A DNA stretch of 64,000 nt from Erythrocercus mccallii (Eukaryota > Chordata > Aves > Passeriformes > Dicruridae), in contig VZRG01001349.1 in NCBI GenBank assembly GCA_013397435.1, positions 124,001 through 188,000 of the forward strand, given 5' to 3'. Position numbers and translations under genes: made by a program. Position 1 is the stretch's first letter. Each line of letters starts with the position of its first letter. The notes beneath the pieces were generated by a model, which worked only from the letters and a program-made list of their open reading frames with translations, was not told the DNA's origin and did no database searches. Positions 10,428 through 23,608 of this stretch are shown one piece after another.

Positions 10428-13400
10428 CCCCTTGGCTTATTCAGGATGGAGAACTACCGTATTTTTCTTTAAATAGTTTCACATATTTTGGTGGATTCTG
10501 TTGAATGTTTACTCCAGTAATACAAATAATTTGTGGTCTGTAAGTGCCCTCACAAATAATACGATTCATTATCAGGTACATTATGTTGTCCTTTTATTTG
10601 ATGTAACATGATGTCTTTGAGATAAAATTAGACAGAATAGCTATTTGAGACCATTTTGTTCATCTTCAACTGTTTTTTAAAGAAGTGCATTAGTCTGAAG
10701 TATTTCGTGGGCAAAATACTGAGTTATTTTGGGGACAGACAAATTATCTACAAAAGAAAAGTATAGCTGCTTATTTTTACAGTAGATTTATGGTAATCGC
10801 TGTTTTATTTGACAAGTATAGATACAAAGCTAGATAGAAAATTCCAGCAGAGTACTTTCTCCTAAACTGCTCTAGGGAACAGGTATCTTTTGCAGTCCTT
10901 GTTCAGGCTAAGCTTAAAAATTAAATAGGACAGAGGTACCCTTTAAAAAAAATTATCCACCTTATGGATTAGACAAAAGGACTATAGGAGTTTTCTTGGC
11001 ATTTCCCCCTATGCTTGTTTTCCCATGGCTGTCAAAGGGATCTGTAGGTCAGGAGGAAGGAAAGCTGATGGTGAAGTGTTCATGGGAGGATTTGCCTGTA
11101 ATCTCTGGAAAAACAGTCCTTCCCTCTCACTTTAGCAAAGCATTGTGGTGTAAATTGATGGATCTCATTGATACTTCTCCTGATTTACACAAGAGTAAGC
11201 AGTATGTAAGCACAACAGTAAGTTAAGTAGCAGTGGGCCTTAAAAATTTATCTGGTTTATTTTTAGAATGGCAGTTGCAGCTATTTATAGAGCAAGGAAG
11301 CAGTGATACAAATCTGACTGGATTCCTTCTTTGCTTTGAATCTGCAATAGAGAAGCAGTTGGGGTTTTTTGACATGAGCTTTTATTTATTATGTTAAATT
11401 TGCTCTGATTAATAGGTTATAGGCTTCATTTTTCAAGAGCCTCTGAACCCCTCCTTACAAGCATAAGGGATCTTGTTAGCTCTGTAAAGGAGCATTGGTG
11501 CAGCCTAAGAGCAGCTGTGAGACTGCCCTGTGCTGCTGTGCAGCACAAATGCCTTACATGGACTTATCCTTGGGGAAAGGTCCCAAGAGAAAACACCCTA
11601 ATGGTGGGTCATTGCTTACCCATAAACCCCAGAATAGAATATATTCTCCTATGGGAGGAGATGTGGGATGGATGGGGGATTTGCTGCATTTGGAAGGGCG
11701 GATGGGGGTGTTTCTGTGAGTGAGTCTGTCTGTGCCAGTGTAATGGGGAGGGACATTCCCTCTGGAAAGCAATATGAGGGGTAAGCTAGGCTGGTGGATG
11801 GAGATGCCAGAAGAGAGCATGCCAGTATGTACTGACTCAGAAATTAGCACTTTTAGCTCTTAGGCCACTCGTCGATACGTGGCTTAGCTTAGTTCTTACC
11901 TAAATCTGTTGTTTCCTTTTGATTCCAGCTAGTTTGTGATCACTGGTGATCCTACTACTGATGTTGACATCCTGACTGAGTCCCAGACACCTGGGCTTCA
12001 CTGCAGCTGAACAATCCTCACCCCATACAGACAGGCAGGTCAGCACCTGGCAGGACCAGTTTTATTGCTGCATCCCTCCTGTGGAGAAAGAGGGCTTGCC
12101 CACTGTCATGAACTTCGAAACATTATTCTGTATTTTATTTAAAAACAAACCTTGAGAGCCTGGGAAGGAAAGAGAACTAACAAGAAGAAGTCAACCCCCT
12201 GTGTTTGCTATGAGAAACCACAGAAGGTGGTATGGTTTTGTAAGGAGGCCATGGGACCAATGTTTTATTTATGGATAAGTGCATGTCTGTCTGCCTTCAG
12301 ATTTATCTTTATACTGGCTGTTGTTTCTTGTTTCCACATTTATACAATAGCCTTTAGTAATTGTCCAGGGATTTGACGAAGCACTCTTGGAAGAATGAAT
12401 TGCTAGTACTGTTAAACAAATGTGAAGAGAATTACTCTGTTTCCAACGTTTCTTGAAATTAAATTTTAGCCCCGGTGTGCTCAACTACCTTCAGGATTAA
12501 TCTCTGTATTGTCAAAGGAGCCTGTCAAGCCCTTTTAGATCAAAGGAGGCTGTTTTGTATTAAGAAGGTTCTGATGATGTTTACCAGCTCTTGGGTACAA
12601 CACAAAGGCAACCTGTGGCTCTCCACTGCTGTTTGACCTGTGAAGGTTTTGAGTGTCTTGCTGCTTCCTATTTTCTTCAATATGTGGGCTCTGCCAGGTC
12701 CAGCTGAGGCAGTGGCCATTGGCATGGCCACAACCAGGCACTTTCAACCTATCAAAAATATCTCCTTGCTCTCTCAGAGCCTGTCTCATCAGGGTTGGGT
12801 TGTTGATGGTTTCACAGCTTGCTGTTCCTTAGGGATGCACCACTGTGTGCCTGCACCCACATGGAATCCACCGGTGCAAAATTCCTGCTGCTGGCAGGGC
12901 ATGCCAGTTTGTCATGCTTCCCCTCCCTTTCCAGGATGCCTGGTCATTTTAAATTCCCACTTTTCCTGCTTTCAGATGCAGTCCTCTGTCATTACACTTC
13001 TGAACAGGCTGCTTAATGACTTTTCTTTCCTCACCAGCTTAAAATTTTTTGACTGCTGCATTTGTTCTATTTGAATATAAACATGGGAGAGACAAAGAAA
13101 TAAGCACTATGGAATAATTAGGTAGAGATATGCCAGTGGCTTTGCCTGATTAATGGATTTACATTGTACATTACTCACAGGCAGCTTTCCAGTGTCTTTC
13201 TCCAAAACAAGGTAATTTGTTTCAAGGGCTATCTTTTTGTAAAATGCCGATAAGCAAGTGACACTTGGTGCATGTATGGACATCTAGGCAGGGAGAGCCA
13301 GGATAGGATGTACAGTCATTTTGCCCCTGCTAGTCACAGCTATTCCTGCAGGTACTTGAAAAATGCAGGATGTGCCCCAAATAGATCTTTACAAATATTC

Positions 13401-13861
13401 CCTGATGGAGTCATTTCAGCCTCTCCTGACATCCGTATTAACTCTTGCTGACAACAGGATTTTTGTGACGGCGACTGCAGCAGAGTACAAATGCTTTTCT
13501 TCTCCTTTCGTGCCAGACAGCAAGTGAAGGTAAAGACGTGCTATGCTGACTCAGAGGAAAGGTTGAACAAGCCTGGGCTCCTGCCTCTGACAGTGGCCAG
13601 AGAATCTTCAAGAAAGTCAAAGAAAACAAGCACTTTCCCCTGATTCATCCACTTCACAAAGTGAGTATTTCCAGCTCTGTCATCTATTCTGACAGGATAA
13701 GAAAGGATAACTTAAAGAAATAGTATGTCAAGGTGAGGAGAGAGGCTTTCTCTTCAAAGTACTAGCAGTGTTTAGTTTTCTGATCTGGTGCCAAAAGCAA
13801 CAAAGGTACTTGCCAAATGCCCTTGCAGTAGGACTTGTCCAGGGGCTTGACAGCTTTGCAC

Positions 13862-13877
13862 CTCTCTCTCTCTCTCT
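13862..13877. repeat. (CT)n microsatellite
   Basis: About eight uninterrupted CT dinucleotides. Confidence 0.9.
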
Positions 13878-15357
13878 GTGTCCTGCTGCTCTGATTCTGT
13901 TGGAGTCAGTGGGATTCCTCTGGTGCTGAGCCTGTGTGAAAATCCTGCTTCTCTTGACTGCAGGGCACATCTCCAGAGCGTGAAAGAGCAGGAGAGCCCA
14001 GTTCATGCCATTAGCAGGGCAAGGTGTTAATGAGAGCTGTAACTTCTTCTTGTCTGTTTGGGACTGGGGAAAGACACATCGCTGAGCAGGGAAACAGCCT
14101 GATTTATCTACTGTCCAGTTTACCACAGCATGGAGAGAGACCTCCTTCTGCAAGTGAGGTGTAATCTGGGCTAGTCCCTGTGGTTCCTACCATCCTCTCA
14201 TGACCAGCCTTGTCTCATGCTCCAATTTCCTCTGGACGTGAAGCCACATTCAGTGTTGTTATAAATCTGCCAAAGGTCGTGTTATCAGTACCAGGATCCT
14301 CTGAGGCACAGGTGCCTGGAGGAGCCTGGCTCAGGATTAGGATGCTGGATTATGTATGTATATAATGCTGAAAATGCACAAGAGATGCAGGTACAAGAAT
14401 GACTCCAGGTTGAAAGCCAAAACTCCTTTTCCATGCACTGCCAGCTTTTTTAACTGCACAGCATTCCTCTGGCCTTTCCAGTTCTGTAATATGGAAATTA
14501 ATGCAAAAGGATATAAAATATGCCCATCTGTCCATATTTATGTCAAAAGGTTAAAGTTAACCAGAGACTGAGCTTCTGGCTTGGATATTTTCTTTCACTC
14601 CTGGAAAAAAACCTTTTTAAGCTGTTAATTTCAAAACCAGCATGGTCTAGAAACAAGAGCTTTTCTTCTGTGTCATTAAACTTCAAGTCTGTTCCCAGAA
14701 CTGTATGTCCAAAGGAAAGCATCCCTAGGCAGATGTTATTTGCCGACTGACTTGGACCTTTGCCACTTCCCAGCTCCGAGCTGGTATGGAGGCATGCCAG
14801 AGAACTGGTGAGCTTGCAAACACCGTTCCCTGCTTCAAAGGAGTTCCAATACCAAACACACCAGGGCATCGTGCCAGTTCCATAAGCCAAACAGGCTGCA
14901 GTCTGAAGAGGTCAGAAACAACTTAGACACACCTGGAAATACTCATAAAGCCCTTGGGCCTCATCACTATTGCTCAAGGTGTCCAGCAGCTCTGCAAACA
15001 TTCAGATGGTGTCTCAGCCAGGCAGGTGTGGCTTCAGCAGCTTGTATGCCCAAATTCAGCCAGCTGGAATCACGCAGCTAACGCTTGTCCGTTTCTTAAT
15101 TTGTTGTTATCTAAGTGTCTATAATCCTTGTAGGGAGATAAGATGCTGGCTTTTCCAGGTGTAGAAAGGACAGGGATAAAAATAGCCATGGTTGTGCTCA
15201 AAGACAGTGGGAAAAAGCAGTGCCTGCTGGCATCAGGCCAGGGGAGAAACATCCTACTCCACACTGCCTGTGGCACAGCTCTGCTCCTGCCCTTCCAATC
15301 TGCACTGCCTGTTGTCAGCAACAGCATCTTCCAGCCCAAAACAACCACGTTGACTAA

Positions 15358-15387
15358 GCTGATCATGTGTGGCCACACATGATCAGC
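15358..15387. repeat. 30-bp perfect palindrome
   Basis: The left arm is GCTGATCATGTGTGG (15358-15372), and its exact reverse complement follows directly (15373-15387) with no spacer. The symmetry breaks at the next base pair outward. Confidence 0.97.
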
Positions 15388-15413
15388 CTTAAGACAAAGA
15401 CCTTAAGACAAAG
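15387..15413. repeat. Tandem 14-bp duplication next to the palindrome
   Basis: CCTTAAGACAAAG occurs at 15387-15399 and again at 15401-15413, a period of 14. The first copy starts on the last base of the palindrome. Confidence 0.95.
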
Positions 15414-17475
15414 TATTGTCGCTGAGAATTAAGAAACTTCCAAAACATCTCGAAGTGGCCAAAACTTGCAGTGCTCAAAATTGTTGTCCAATGTTATGTA
15501 GGCATATATTGCTCTGCAGATGTTCCCTGTCATTGATTTTGCTTCCAAGCTGTGCATCCAAGCCAGGTGTTATATTAGTTACTTTTGCTGTGAGTTATAG
15601 CGCCACAGCCCTGAGAGAGATCATTGCTACATCCACTGAAAATGGAATCTTCAAACCTTTGAAGAAGAAAAATGGGAAGGTTGTGGAGGGGTGACCCATG
15701 GTGTGCACAGACCTTAAAAACAGGGGGAAACAGGAACAGGGAAACTGTGGGGGAGCAATGGCTGGGGTGTTATGCAGCCCCTTCCAGCAGAAAGGTGGAA
15801 CACATTTGGGTCCACTGACTTCCTATATTTGAAGATAATTAGCTGTTGAGCTTTGAAGTCTTACCTACGTGGCTAATGTGTGATTAGGATGCCCAGCAGT
15901 GGGGCCGAGTGCCGAGATGTTCCACACTGGAACATCCACTGTTGTGGAACACAGCACTCTGGGTTTCCACTGTTGCGCTGCAGCTGGGACCAGCTTTCAG
16001 TGGGGAACCAGACCAGCTGCTGCTGCTCTTGCTCTGAGCACTCATAAATGGAATTTACTCCCTCATGAGAAATATTGATGAGATTTAAATTGTTTTGATG
16101 CAAAGCAATGGTGTTACAGATACTGTGCTGTTACTGATTTAGTAGGATTTATATTTCCAGCGTGGCTAACAGGTAGCCCATGGAAACCTTGCTGTGGATT
16201 GTTTGGTGTTCCTCAGAAGCAGATGTTCTTCAGTCAGGGCCTCTTGTTCCCTGATGCTGCAAAACACCATGTCCTTCCCAGTCTGAAGGGAGCTTTCTCC
16301 TTTGTTCCTACTGGCATTTGGAGGAAAGAAATTCTTCAGTTTCAGGCTGCAATAATTCCTCCCCAGTCATTTTCAGCTCTATGGTTTCAGTATTCTGCTA
16401 GCACAACGTCACACTGGTATTGTTTAGGCCATGGCACATGGACCTTTTTTGTACTAGAGGCAAGTAGAGATCCTGAAGGCCCTAAATGGCACAGAGAGAA
16501 GGTGGTGCCAGGATTAGGCAGAGTGAGGGTCAGGCAATGCAGTGCCAGCATGGATGGGATATGAGTGAGCTGGGCTTAAAGAGTCTTGGTTTGGCTATTG
16601 GTCCTCTCAAGTGAGGCTTGACTGTAAAATCATGAACCTCACACCATTTGGAACTGGGATTTCTTGCTTAGAAACGGTATATTCCCTGCCACAGAAACTG
16701 CATTAACTCCTGTAGTGACAGTTTGTAACACAAATCCTGGCTGTTTAATTGGATTTATCATGGCTATTGGGAGCATAAATGTGTTTACAGATTTGTTTTG
16801 AAAGCTTTTTTGTGTGTTTTTCTCATAGCAAGTCAACTTCCATGTGGTGCAATTATGTTCAAGATGTTCCCTGTAGCACTGGAATAATGTCAGATTATAC
16901 TGTGTGTGCATGTTGTTCTTTGAAAGGATTTTATCTGAGGCATGATACACTGTGGCAGGAGAAGAAAAGTTTAGTTTTTATTAAGAGAGGCATAAAAAGC
17001 TTAAAACACAAAAAATTCTGTCAAATCCTGTTTCCTTATTATAAGAAATACTTGTCTCTGTCTATTGAAATGTGAAACTTTTTCCCCTTTAACTTCTTTC
17101 CTGCTCCATCCAACTCTTCCAGAACTCAGTCCACACAGCTTGCAACTGTTGTGCCACAGCCTTTCCAGCATTGAAAGGCTGAGACAAATGCAAAAAGATA
17201 TTTCAGAGACAAGCATTTAGGGAAAATAAAAGAAGAGATGACTTCCGTTTTTTTTGGAAAGTGTCTTAGTTTTTCTTTGGTTTATGGTGTGGCCTGGAAA
17301 CTTGCAGTGTTGTTTCATACAATTGTACAGGATGCTCATGTGAAGCCTGCTCACATCCCCAGCCACAGGGCTGGCTCCAAAGGGATGCTGTGGTACAGGA
17401 ACCATCCTTGGGTCAGGGGCTACTGCACACAGTGCTTACTGTTAGATTTGTCTCTTTTTTTTCCTTTATTTCTTT

Positions 17476-17507
17476 TATTATTATTATTGTTGTTGTTATT
17501 GTTATTA
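17476..17507. repeat. (TTA/TTG)n microsatellite
   Basis: About ten TTA or TTG triplets preceded by a T-rich tract. A shorter related tract sits near 17700. Confidence 0.9.
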
Positions 17508-17726
17508 ACTTGGATATCAATGCAACTTAAAGTGCGATTTCCTGTCTGATGGCAGTTCAGATATTAAGTGTCACATCTGCCTAGTACTTTAATCCTTAAC
17601 TATGACAAGTTTTCCCAGCACTTCTAAAAGAGACAGTTGTGATATGTTTCACTCCCTGCTGAATGATAGTCAGAACCCCAAATTTGTTCCACGAACCATT
17701 ATTATTACTACTCCTAATTGTTGTTA

Positions 17727-18632
17727 TTAGTAAGCCTTGTAAGAGGAGTGACTTGGAGCAGCAGCACAACAACTCTCCCCACCGTGGGAAAGGTCAGGGT
17801 TTTCAGATGTCACTGTTTGCAGCCTGTCACTCTGTGTGTTGGTCACAGCTTTCCTTTTTCTAAGTTGCACTGAAGGACAACTTTCAGGGACATGCCTCTG
17901 CTCTCTGTTGCTGCCTCCCGGGTCCACTCCCTCCCCACTGTGCCTCTCTGTCCCAGGGAAAGCTGCCAAGCCCTTGGCTGAGGTCGGCAATGCCGTGAAC
18001 AATGCAGGCATTTGAAAACTAGAAAGCTCAAAGCTCCTGCTCTTGTGACCAAAGGGATGGATGGGAAGATCAAAGAAGAGGACACTCAACTTGGGAGGAT
18101 GCAGTGGGTTTTGGAAGCCAACAGCAGTCAGGCTCAGTGACTGTGATGCACAGCATTGCTGCTGTGCCACAAAAATGCAGATGGAAAGGCATGAGGAGCT
18201 TGCAGCTGTGCTTTGCTTCTCGAGGAGCTCCAGGCAATGACTTGCCTTTCTGTCATAAGCTCTAATGAGGTAAGGGAGCAGGAGAAGGGATGCAGGCACA
18301 TCAGAGCTCAGTGGAAAGGGAAATCCATATGGCAGTTGCTCACTAGAAACAAAGCTGAGTGATCTTTGGCAATCAGATTTCTGGTGGCCCTGCGTGGATT
18401 CACACAGCTGAGAGTCTGGCCCCAGAAACTGAGAGTGGCAGCAGAGCTGAGAGCAGTGTAACTGTATGCAAACCTCAGGTAATAGTTCCCATTGGTTTAG
18501 CAAACCCCAATCTGCAGATCTACTTTGCCAATTGAAAATTTGGCCTTGATTATAAAGAAGGGAAAAAAAAAAAGATAAAAGCCTGAAGCTCTGGGCAGGT
18601 ATGTAAGAATGTACCCAGGAATGTAGAAACAC
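17727..18632 (-). other. Unexplained 301-codon open frame, intergenic
   Basis: This minus-strand frame is open for 301 codons in DNA of moderate GC, which is long for chance. The predicted product is rich in Ser, Leu, Gln and Cys. It shows no signal, membrane array, domain or repeat that I recognise, and I cannot name a family. I see no convincing splice partners, CpG island or Kozak context. It may be part of a non-coding transcript or chance; it is not called as a gene. Confidence 0.2.
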
Positions 18633-18765
18633 ACCTTTGTGGGCTTAATCAGGTAGATATTTGTCAAATTTTCCATAATGGTTTGTACATTCAGAAGAAA
18701 ATCACCTTTAAAAATCAGCATGCTTTACAGAAACATGGTGAGCAGACCATTTTACAGAATTTGGG

Positions 18766-18794
18766 TTTTTACCCTGCTTCAATCAGGGTAAAAA
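18766..18794. repeat. Hairpin: 11-bp perfect stem, 7-nt loop
   Basis: TTTTTACCCTG at 18766-18776 pairs exactly with CAGGGTAAAAA at 18784-18794; the loop is CTTCAAT. Confidence 0.9.
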
Positions 18795-20395
18795 GCTTGA
18801 AAGATGAGCTGCTTTAAAGCATTTCATAAGACCTGTGAGTCATGCAAAATCCTATCGCATTTTTCCTCTGGTTGAAATCACAGAAGTTACGAATGCTAAA
18901 AGAGTTATTAGATCATAGATAAAGAATGCTGCACAATGGGTTGGTGAAAATAAATAAATCAATCCCCCTAATTTTCCTCCAGCTTCTAATTCCCTGGGGA
19001 AGAATTCAAGAGGCAAGAGCAGAGTATCACAGCTCACCCTCAAAAAGGAGTGGCATGCAGCTGCATCCCTTGCAGAGCTGCTATTCCTTCTCTTGGTTTC
19101 TTCAGTGCTGCAGGCAAAAGGAGATTTTAAAACCACTCCTTTATCTAGCACAGTTAATTTCCCCACCCTGTACCAGCTCAGCTTCTCTGGCAGGTATGTT
19201 GGGGGATGGTGGACCCAAGCTTTCATCTGCTCCCAAGTCTTCTGCTAACAAAATTGCCCATTTGTGATCCCACAGAACCTGCTCCGTACCCGGAGAGATC
19301 CAGGCAGACAGGGAGAAGGTGACACTGTGTTTATATAACTCAGCTCTACCAGTGCTGCCATTTCTGTCATGTTAGGATACCTGTATCCCCCAGGTATTAT
19401 TACTAGAATAAATCCTACCTGGAACTACTGCTGGGATCTGTAGGTAAGTGGTAGGCTGGCCTTCCAACTTCTTTTCCCCATATTTATTTCTTATGTCGCT
19501 GTCACTTCTGAAATCCTTCTCCTTTTAGTTTCTTTTCCCTGAAATGCTGTGGCTGGGTTTCCTAGATGTGTTGATCAGGAATTTCTAAACACGGAGAAGG
19601 AATTGCAGGAAAGCACTAGGCAGTGAGTCTTGTATGACCATACCCCATACAAACATTTAATCAGATGGAAAGTCTCGCTTTCTATTTCAGTCACCATTTT
19701 TTGGAGCACACATTAGAGGTCAGAAAATAATTTTGGCACAAAAGTAAATTCAAATAAGAGGAGAAACATGTGCCATTTTTGTCAGTATTTTGTGGGGGAA
19801 AAAAACCCAGCTGAGGGAAAACAATTATTTTTAATTGCTTACATGATTGAAATCTGTATGATTAAGCTAGTGCTTAACTGAGGGAAAATAGTATAGTTCA
19901 GTGACTTTGCATGTGGCACAGAGATGTATAGTTCTGCTTCTCAACAAACCTCAAACATTCTCACCATTCAAGAAATTTCTAATGACCTCTCGTTGTTACT
20001 TTTCTCAGGTTCCCTTTTTCACACATCTTTTTCTTTCCCACAGTCATTTCATCCTCTCACTAAACAGTTCCCACTGGAGGAGAGACAATGGAAAAGAGAA
20101 ATGCAGCAGCAACCTTTGGGCACTCAGCTTCTTCCTTATTCCCAGCACAGTGTAGGAACTGCCATCTGATCTTCCCTCTAGCAGTACATGTGAAGGGTCA
20201 GTAACACCCTTGAAACAGGTAAAATTAAACCTGTCCTACTTTTGGAAGGTTGTAGAATCGCACACATTGTAACAAACAGTGATACTAATTTACTGTAAAA
20301 TCTTTTGTGTATGTTAATGAGCTACGTCTTGCCAGGGTTAAAAATAAGTCTCAGTGTAGGAAAGGCTTACAGAATGAGCAAAATTGCTCATTACC

Positions 20396-20408
20396 AAAAA
20401 AAAAAAAA
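20396..20408. repeat. Poly(A) run
   Basis: About 13 adenines on the plus strand. No retroposed body is recognisable upstream. Confidence 0.85.
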
Positions 20409-21545
20409 GATTCATCTGTTGTCAAAAACACTTGATCATGTAAGATCTCCAGCTCTCTGTTTCTTTTGAGTAACACCAGACCTACTTACCCCTGCTCCTG
20501 AAGGTGGTGGGCGTAGTGAGCAATTTTAATGTCTTCTGTAGTGAGGATGGTGATACAAGACTTCTCAAAACAGGTAAGAAGATACGTCAACTCAAGGGTA
20601 ACTCAGCCTAATTATTTGGATTGAAATGTTCCATGTCAAAGTTTATCCAGTTTCATTACAGGAAATGTTAGGTAAGAGATGCAGCTCCCAGCCTTGACAG
20701 TATTCATCACCTTGGGATGGATCAGCACCTTAACCAGATCATATGTTGCTCTGTCTTTGAAACGATGGAAGTTTTTTTTATTTATTTTGGAAAGAGAAAG
20801 GCCTATAAAGCGATTATTGGAGTCAATTTTGCAGCCATCCACACAATATTCAAAGGTGACCATGTCTTTTCTGCTTTGTTTTCTTAGCAAACCCTTTGGA
20901 AGAGTGTCTGTTCTGTGTGTATTTCAGCTGTATTTCAGTGTATTTCTAACTGGGGTTTTACTTGTATGTGACCTTTCTCAGTGATGTCAAACTTGCACAG
21001 AGGAAAGCAAAGCTGCAGGCTTGGTTTTTGCTTGTTTGCTGCTAAACCCCAGGTCTCACATGTCTGTGTTGGCCAGCAGTCACTTTCTGACAGATCACAA
21101 GGCTAGTCTTCGCTCCCTTTCATCCAGCTGACACTGGTGCTCTCTAAGGCACCACCACCTAGGCTTTATGTCAGGATATGCAAAATTTGCTGGTCGACCT
21201 CAAGGAAGCTGCTACAGGAAGAAAGCAGTGGGACTCCTTACTCTAGATCCCATGGAGGTGGCCACTGGTGGGACTGGTGACAGCTGTTGGAGCTGGTGGT
21301 GTGTGTTGTATGCTTCCAGCTGTCCCAGGGAGTGTTGCTTTGATGTAAGGATCTGAGGTGATCACACATGTCTTGGTGGATTAGAGGAAGAAAATTTGTG
21401 GTTTATTTATGTGTCAGTAGCACCAGGTTATCCCAAGCATTGGTCAGAACTCCCTGGTGCTGGATCCCAGTGACAAGACGACCCCAGTTTCAGGGGATTG
21501 GGAGTAATGTGTGAATTCAGCAGGGAGAGGTGGAGGGGATCAGTT

Positions 21546-21617
21546 ACAGAATCACAGAATTATCTGAGCTGGAAGGGGCCCACAAGGGTCATCAAGTCCA
21601 ACTCTTCAATGCATGGC
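21546..21617 (-). mobile_element. CR1 LINE fragment (3' end, inverted)
   Basis: The sequence runs CAGAATCACAGAATTATCTG, then a GAGCTGGAAGGGGCCCAC-type stretch and TCATCAAGTCCAACTC. This is the reverse complement of the well-known sauropsid CR1 3' end, whose terminal 8-bp ATTCTATG-type repeats appear here as AGAATCACAGAAT. Only about 70 bp is recognisable. Confidence 0.8.
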
Positions 21618-23608
21618 CTCTACGGGGGTTTTGATGAAGGGATACAGAGTTTAGCAGAAAAAATAACATTCCCCCTTTTCCAAGGAGAGTGACTTGTAGG
21701 CATTGTGTCAGGACTGCCTTAAAAGACAGCAAACTGCCTGCTTTACAGGTCTGGACAGATGTTTTGCCATGTGAAGAGCACCTTTTCTAAAATGCAAAGT
21801 GCATGTTTCTTTGTTGTTGTGCAGTGGATGTTCCCTGTGCTGTGTGTCACCATGGAGCTGGACTGGGGAAGCTGAACATCAAAAGCTTTAGGGAGCTGTA
21901 TGGCTCAATTGTTTCTACTTTCATCATCCATTAAAAAAAAAATCTAAATGGAAGATGAGACCCTGCCTGCCTTAGGTTCATATGGAAGCAATTGTAGGAC
22001 CAAGCAGCAGCAGGGTACTTTCTCAAAGATGAGTAGATGGTTGGGCCTCTATGGGAAATCTGCAGCAAACAGATCATTCAAAAATAACTTTTTGAGGCTA
22101 TGGGATGTAAATTAAAAGAAATAGCTAATCAAAAGGAGAAAACACTGAAAGGAAGTGTTTTATCTGATGTCAGAAGCTGTTGGCTGTCATTCTGATCTTC
22201 TTGGGTTTTTTCTGTATATAGCTTTTAGAGTGCCCTTAAATCTTCTCAAAAGGTTATTACTCTTCCAGTGGCATTAAAGAGGCTGAGATGATATTTGTAA
22301 TGAGGGTAAGTGACTCTCTTGAGGTTTTGGCACCCACAGCTCCAGATGAACTGGAAATGCAGGCATTTAGTAAATCTGAAAATAAGTGCCTCTTGGCCCT
22401 GTGCACTTCAGAGAAGTCAACTGAAGTTTTGTAAGTGGGACCAGAGCAGGAACACAGTATATTCCACACAAGGAACACACATTTAGAAAAATTAAGCTCC
22501 CCAGAAGGAATGCCACCTCATAAGGTAGTGGCCTCCATTCTTTTTATCCAGACTATCTCATCCATGGAAGCCTGGGAAGCCCTTGCTGTTAGTTCCATTG
22601 ATGGAAACAGTGAGACTTCCCTTTCTGGTATTAGTTTTGGCTGACCAGAAGTGTAATTCTTACATATTTCTGTTATTTAAAATCTCCTCAGGTTTCCAGT
22701 TTCCCAAGTAAAAGAGCTCCATTTGAGGTCTGGAGTGGATTAAAGCAGTGAGTGTTAATCCAGAACTGGTTCTTGAAATGCTGCACTGGTAGGGAGATGG
22801 CTTCAACCATGATGAGGTGAAAGGCCAGGAGGGACCTGGCGATCAAAAACCAGCGCAGGAGACAGAAGGATAATACCAATAAGGCATGTGCACATACATA
22901 CTCCCATATACACAGTGTTGTCTCAGTTGTACAGAAATGTTCCCTCCCTCCCCAGCAGCCACTAACCCACTATTTTTCTTCCAGAAAGTAAATCCTTGAC
23001 AGACTTGAGACGATGAGTAATGACTCCACTTTCTTCCATTCCAGCTGCCACACAGGCACGCATGTTGGTTGCTCATTGACCCAGCAAAATTTGAATGTCT
23101 TCCCCTTCTCTTGCTGTCCCATGTCTACCCTATTACTTACTAGCTGCTTGCTGTTATGGTATGTTGGGACCACCTTCTCTAAGCAGGCACTGTAATTGTT
23201 TCTTACAAGAAGAAAGAAAACGCTGGTAAGCAGTGGTACACATCTCAGGGAAAATGTCAGCACTTAAACCCCAGCCTTGCTTTTCGCTATGAGCTGTCAT
23301 AGCTGGATCCTCTGCCCTTCCTTACAAGTGGGTTTGAGGAGGTGGTTGTTTTGGCTGGAATTGGAGAGGCACAGGTGGTACCACCAGCTGTAAATTGGAG
23401 GAGGCACTTCCTGATTATGACCACTGCCTACACACAGATCACTGCCAAGAGAGGAGCTGGAAGGCGCAGAAGCCTTCTCCTTACTTGGAAAAGGAGGGTA
23501 GTCATCACTCCCCTCTCCTGCAGGCTTTCACCTGTAGACTTTGGGTTTCTTTGTCCATGCTTGGGTTCCTAAAATGCTGTGATATGAACGACCCTCAGCC
23601 ACCAGTGA
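21618..23608. other. Intergenic, no gene recognised
   Basis: Ordinary AT-leaning sequence. Open frames of up to about 97 codons overlap on both strands without support. Confidence 0.6.

Larger units (their letters stand above)
7560..15357. other. Intergenic, no gene recognised
   Basis: No exon series with family support was found on either strand. The stretch contains moderate-GC patches (about 9.3-9.9 kb and 12.6-13.0 kb), short AT-rich tracts and simple repeats listed separately. A good splice-donor-like site (CCG|GTAAGC) at 7752 on the plus strand could belong to a divergent non-coding transcript from the NEMP2 island, but no partner acceptor is evident. Confidence 0.6.
15414..21545. other. 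Intergenic, no gene recognised
   Basis: Contains a (TTA/TTG)n microsatellite, a hairpin at 18766-18794 and a long minus-strand open frame at 17727-18632, each described separately. I saw no family-matching exons or interspersed repeats otherwise. Confidence 0.6.

Noticed and set aside
20636..20890. Minus-strand 84-codon frame with protein-like composition
   Set aside because: Short, no family recognised, no clear splice sites, and a 101-codon frame overlaps on the other strand. Chance is the simplest reading.
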